Below, one piece after another: positions 62,122-64,000 of a stretch of 64,000 nucleotides of DNA. The position numbers were made by a program, and so were the translations under genes. Within the stretch, counting starts at the first letter, position 1, and each line of letters opens with the position of its first letter. The DNA is from Anopheles merus (lineage: Eukaryota; Arthropoda; Insecta; Diptera; Culicidae): assembly GCF_017562075.2 (NCBI RefSeq), contig NC_054083.1, positions 1,604,501 through 1,668,500 of the forward strand. The letters are read 5' to 3'. The notes below the pieces were generated by a model. That model did not search any database and had not been told where the DNA came from. It worked only from the letters and a program-made list of their open reading frames with translations.

Positions 62122-62613
62122 TTTGCGAAGAAAAACAAAAAGGGGATTTAGCAGTTTCTTGTCTGTGTCAGTGTAGTAAGCGAATCATTATAGAGATGGC
62201 GGTAGTGTTTAACGTATTTTCATTTGAAATAAGGAGACAACTTTTGAAGCTCATTTTGTTCGAAGTGTCACGTCGGTTTGTCGGTGACATTACCCAAATA
62301 ACCAAAAGCCCGAAATCGCCACCAATTTTCAAATTTTAGAACACAGTTGATTTGATTCAAGCCAGCTTGAAATGCTGAATTGTCGTTTCATTGTATGAAT
62401 CTGTTTGGGTTTTCAACCCCGAGAATTGAACTATACGATTGTATAAACGCTTGGACGAAGTGATGAACTGGTTCCTTGACAGAAGAAGCTGAAGAAAAAA
62501 AAAATCATTGTGGAACGCCCATGTTTTGGTAAACTAGCAGGAGGTCCGCAAAAGAAAAAAAAGATGTTATCGAAAAATATCCGAAAAACTGGAACTTTAT
62601 ACAAAAAAGGGAT

Positions 62614-64000
62614 AAGATGCACGCAGCATTCTTCAATGCACAGGATGAAACATCAGATACTGCGCCTATCGCTTGTACAGGTGAGTATGTTGTTTACGTT
62701 TCCATATTTTACCTTCCGTTCAATAGCGTATCACGAGAAGATTCTATCTATTAAACTATCTTCTTTTATGAATATAGATATCGAAAATAGTACGGCAGAT
62801 TTAGATGTTGCAATGGAGCGTGAAGAAGACATGAATGACGAAGAGGAATCAGATCAGGAAACATCATCAATACATGACACTGATAAAATGGATTTTTCCA
62901 ATATGTCGTTGGAAGATTGCATAAAATTTTATGCTTTGTCAACAAATCAGTCACACATCGCAATCAATCTGCTGTCTAATATATTATCAGCTAACCTGGG
63001 ACGAAGCCTACCAAAATCTGCTCGAACTCTTCTGAAGACCAGGAGGAATAATGACGATGTTCACAACATTCCCGGAGGCCAATTATGGTATTACGGTGTT
63101 GCTCAAAACAGTAGAAACTACTACAGGTAATAGCATATAGTATATAATTGCATACGAAGACTCACATTTGGCTTTAATTTCTAGGTCTAGTGTACCAAAT
63201 ATAACAACGTTATCCATCAACATTTCGATTGATGGATTACCATTGTACAAAAGTAGTAGAACACAGTTTTGGCCCATATTGATGGATATTGTGGAACTAG
63301 AAAATGCTCCAGTTATGACTATGGGTATATTTTGTGGTCAAAGCAAACCAACAAACGTGCAGGACTATTTGAGAAAGTTGGTGGATGAGCTAAAAGATAT
63401 CCTGATAAATGGCATTTTGATCAATTCTGCTCAAATCAAAATCAATTTGCGTGCCATTATTGCGGATGCACCTGCTCGAGCATTTATTAAGGGTATGTTA
63501 ATTGGATTTGGTACATGATATATAATTAATATTTAATTTTCTATCATTTCTCAGGATGTGCATATTTTAATGCTACTCATGGATGTATGAAGTGTACCTG
63601 TGAAGGAGAGTTTAGTCCCCTTTCAAATACAACGACTTTTAAAAGCATCAATGCCCCTCTTCGTACTGATAAAGAATTTCGAGCCGGAGCTTACCCAGAT
63701 CATGTGAAAGTAATCTCTCCTCTTTTAGAAATACCCGACATCGATATAATAAGAGATGTCATAATTTCAGAATCCCTACATTTGTTTTACTTAGGTATAT
63801 TGAAAAGACTTTTATTTGGATGGAGAGATGGCAAGTTAGGGAAATTTTACAAATGGTCTGGTATGCAATGCGATAGTGTATCAGAGCACCTAGTAGGTAT
63901 AGAATTGCCATCGGAAATACATAGAAGGTTTAGACGATTAGATGAGTTAAAAAATTGGAAAGGTACTGAGCTAGCATCATTTTTACACTACGCTGGATTG
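62614..64000 (+). CDS. Spliced transposase-like gene, runs off the right edge
   Basis: At least four exons join in frame: a first exon ending at 62680 (start uncertain; 62617 ATG is one option), then 62778-63126, 63185-63492 and 63555 to the window end. Introns have GT-AG ends. The product has an acidic region, then FYALSTNQSHIAINLLSNIL and LPKSARTLLKTR, a GGQLWYYGVA block, and INISIDGLPLYKSSRTQFWPIL. IIADAPARAFIKG follows, then a CMKCTCEGEF cysteine cluster and ISESLHLFYLGILKRLL. I recognise this architecture from transposase-like proteins of insects and cnidarians, with parallels to TNP2/EnSpm-type enzymes. The exact superfamily (EnSpm, KDZ or other) is uncertain. No stop is seen within the joined exons. 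Confidence 0.6.

Overview
This looks like insect DNA, most likely from a mosquito of the Anopheles type. That is an inference. It rests on AT-rich spacers, a tRNA-headed SINE with an AAG tail resembling the SINE200 class, and BEL/Pao, Ty3/gypsy, CR1/jockey-like, PIF/Harbinger and pogo-like elements packed together. No unambiguous host gene is visible, so the window reads as a transposon-dense, heterochromatin-like block. It contains one 100-N assembly gap (16743-16842).

Layout, left to right. 0-9.3 kb: a 21-bp minisatellite, a solo LTR (793-1185), a degenerate satellite split by a broken LINE that itself carries a SINE, a fold-back MITE and an interrupted second copy, a solo LTR with a tRNA-Trp-type primer site, and the 3' end of an element using the first LTR family. 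9.3-15.3 kb: AT-rich spacer and a second broken LINE. 15.3-23.2 kb: a BEL remnant, the gap, a decayed 17.6/297-like gypsy element (gypsy-1) and a second BEL fragment.

23.3-42.6 kb: a giant inverted duplication (arms 23256-33315 and 33681-42552 around a 365-bp (TA)n-rich spacer). Each arm carries the 5' end of a gypsy element (gypsy-2), a (TA)n tract, a decayed PIF/Harbinger element (transposase C-terminal half plus Myb-like partner gene) and a whole BEL element with 5-bp target duplications. The arms differ by an 824-bp MITE-like insertion (left only), a 315-bp deletion (right only) and many one-base homopolymer differences.

42.0-48.3 kb: gypsy-2 complete, with identical-looking LTRs but a 588-bp TA-flanked MITE in its integrase region. 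48.3-50.2 kb: two SINEs and spacer. 50.2-54.9 kb: an apparently intact gypsy element with one 1430-codon gag-pol frame (gypsy-3). 55.2-55.6 kb: a pogo/Tigger-like MITE. 56.5-61.2 kb: an apparently intact CsRn1-like gypsy element (gypsy-4) with identical-looking LTRs and a T TTT TTC slippery site in the gag/pol overlap. 61.4-64 kb: a Harbinger transposase N-terminal half, a THAP-like fragment, and a spliced transposase-like gene that runs off the right edge.

The genes act as self-contained mobile elements, not as an operon or pathway. The nesting order gives a history: Harbinger first, then BEL and gypsy-2 insertions, then the inverted duplication, then arm-specific changes.
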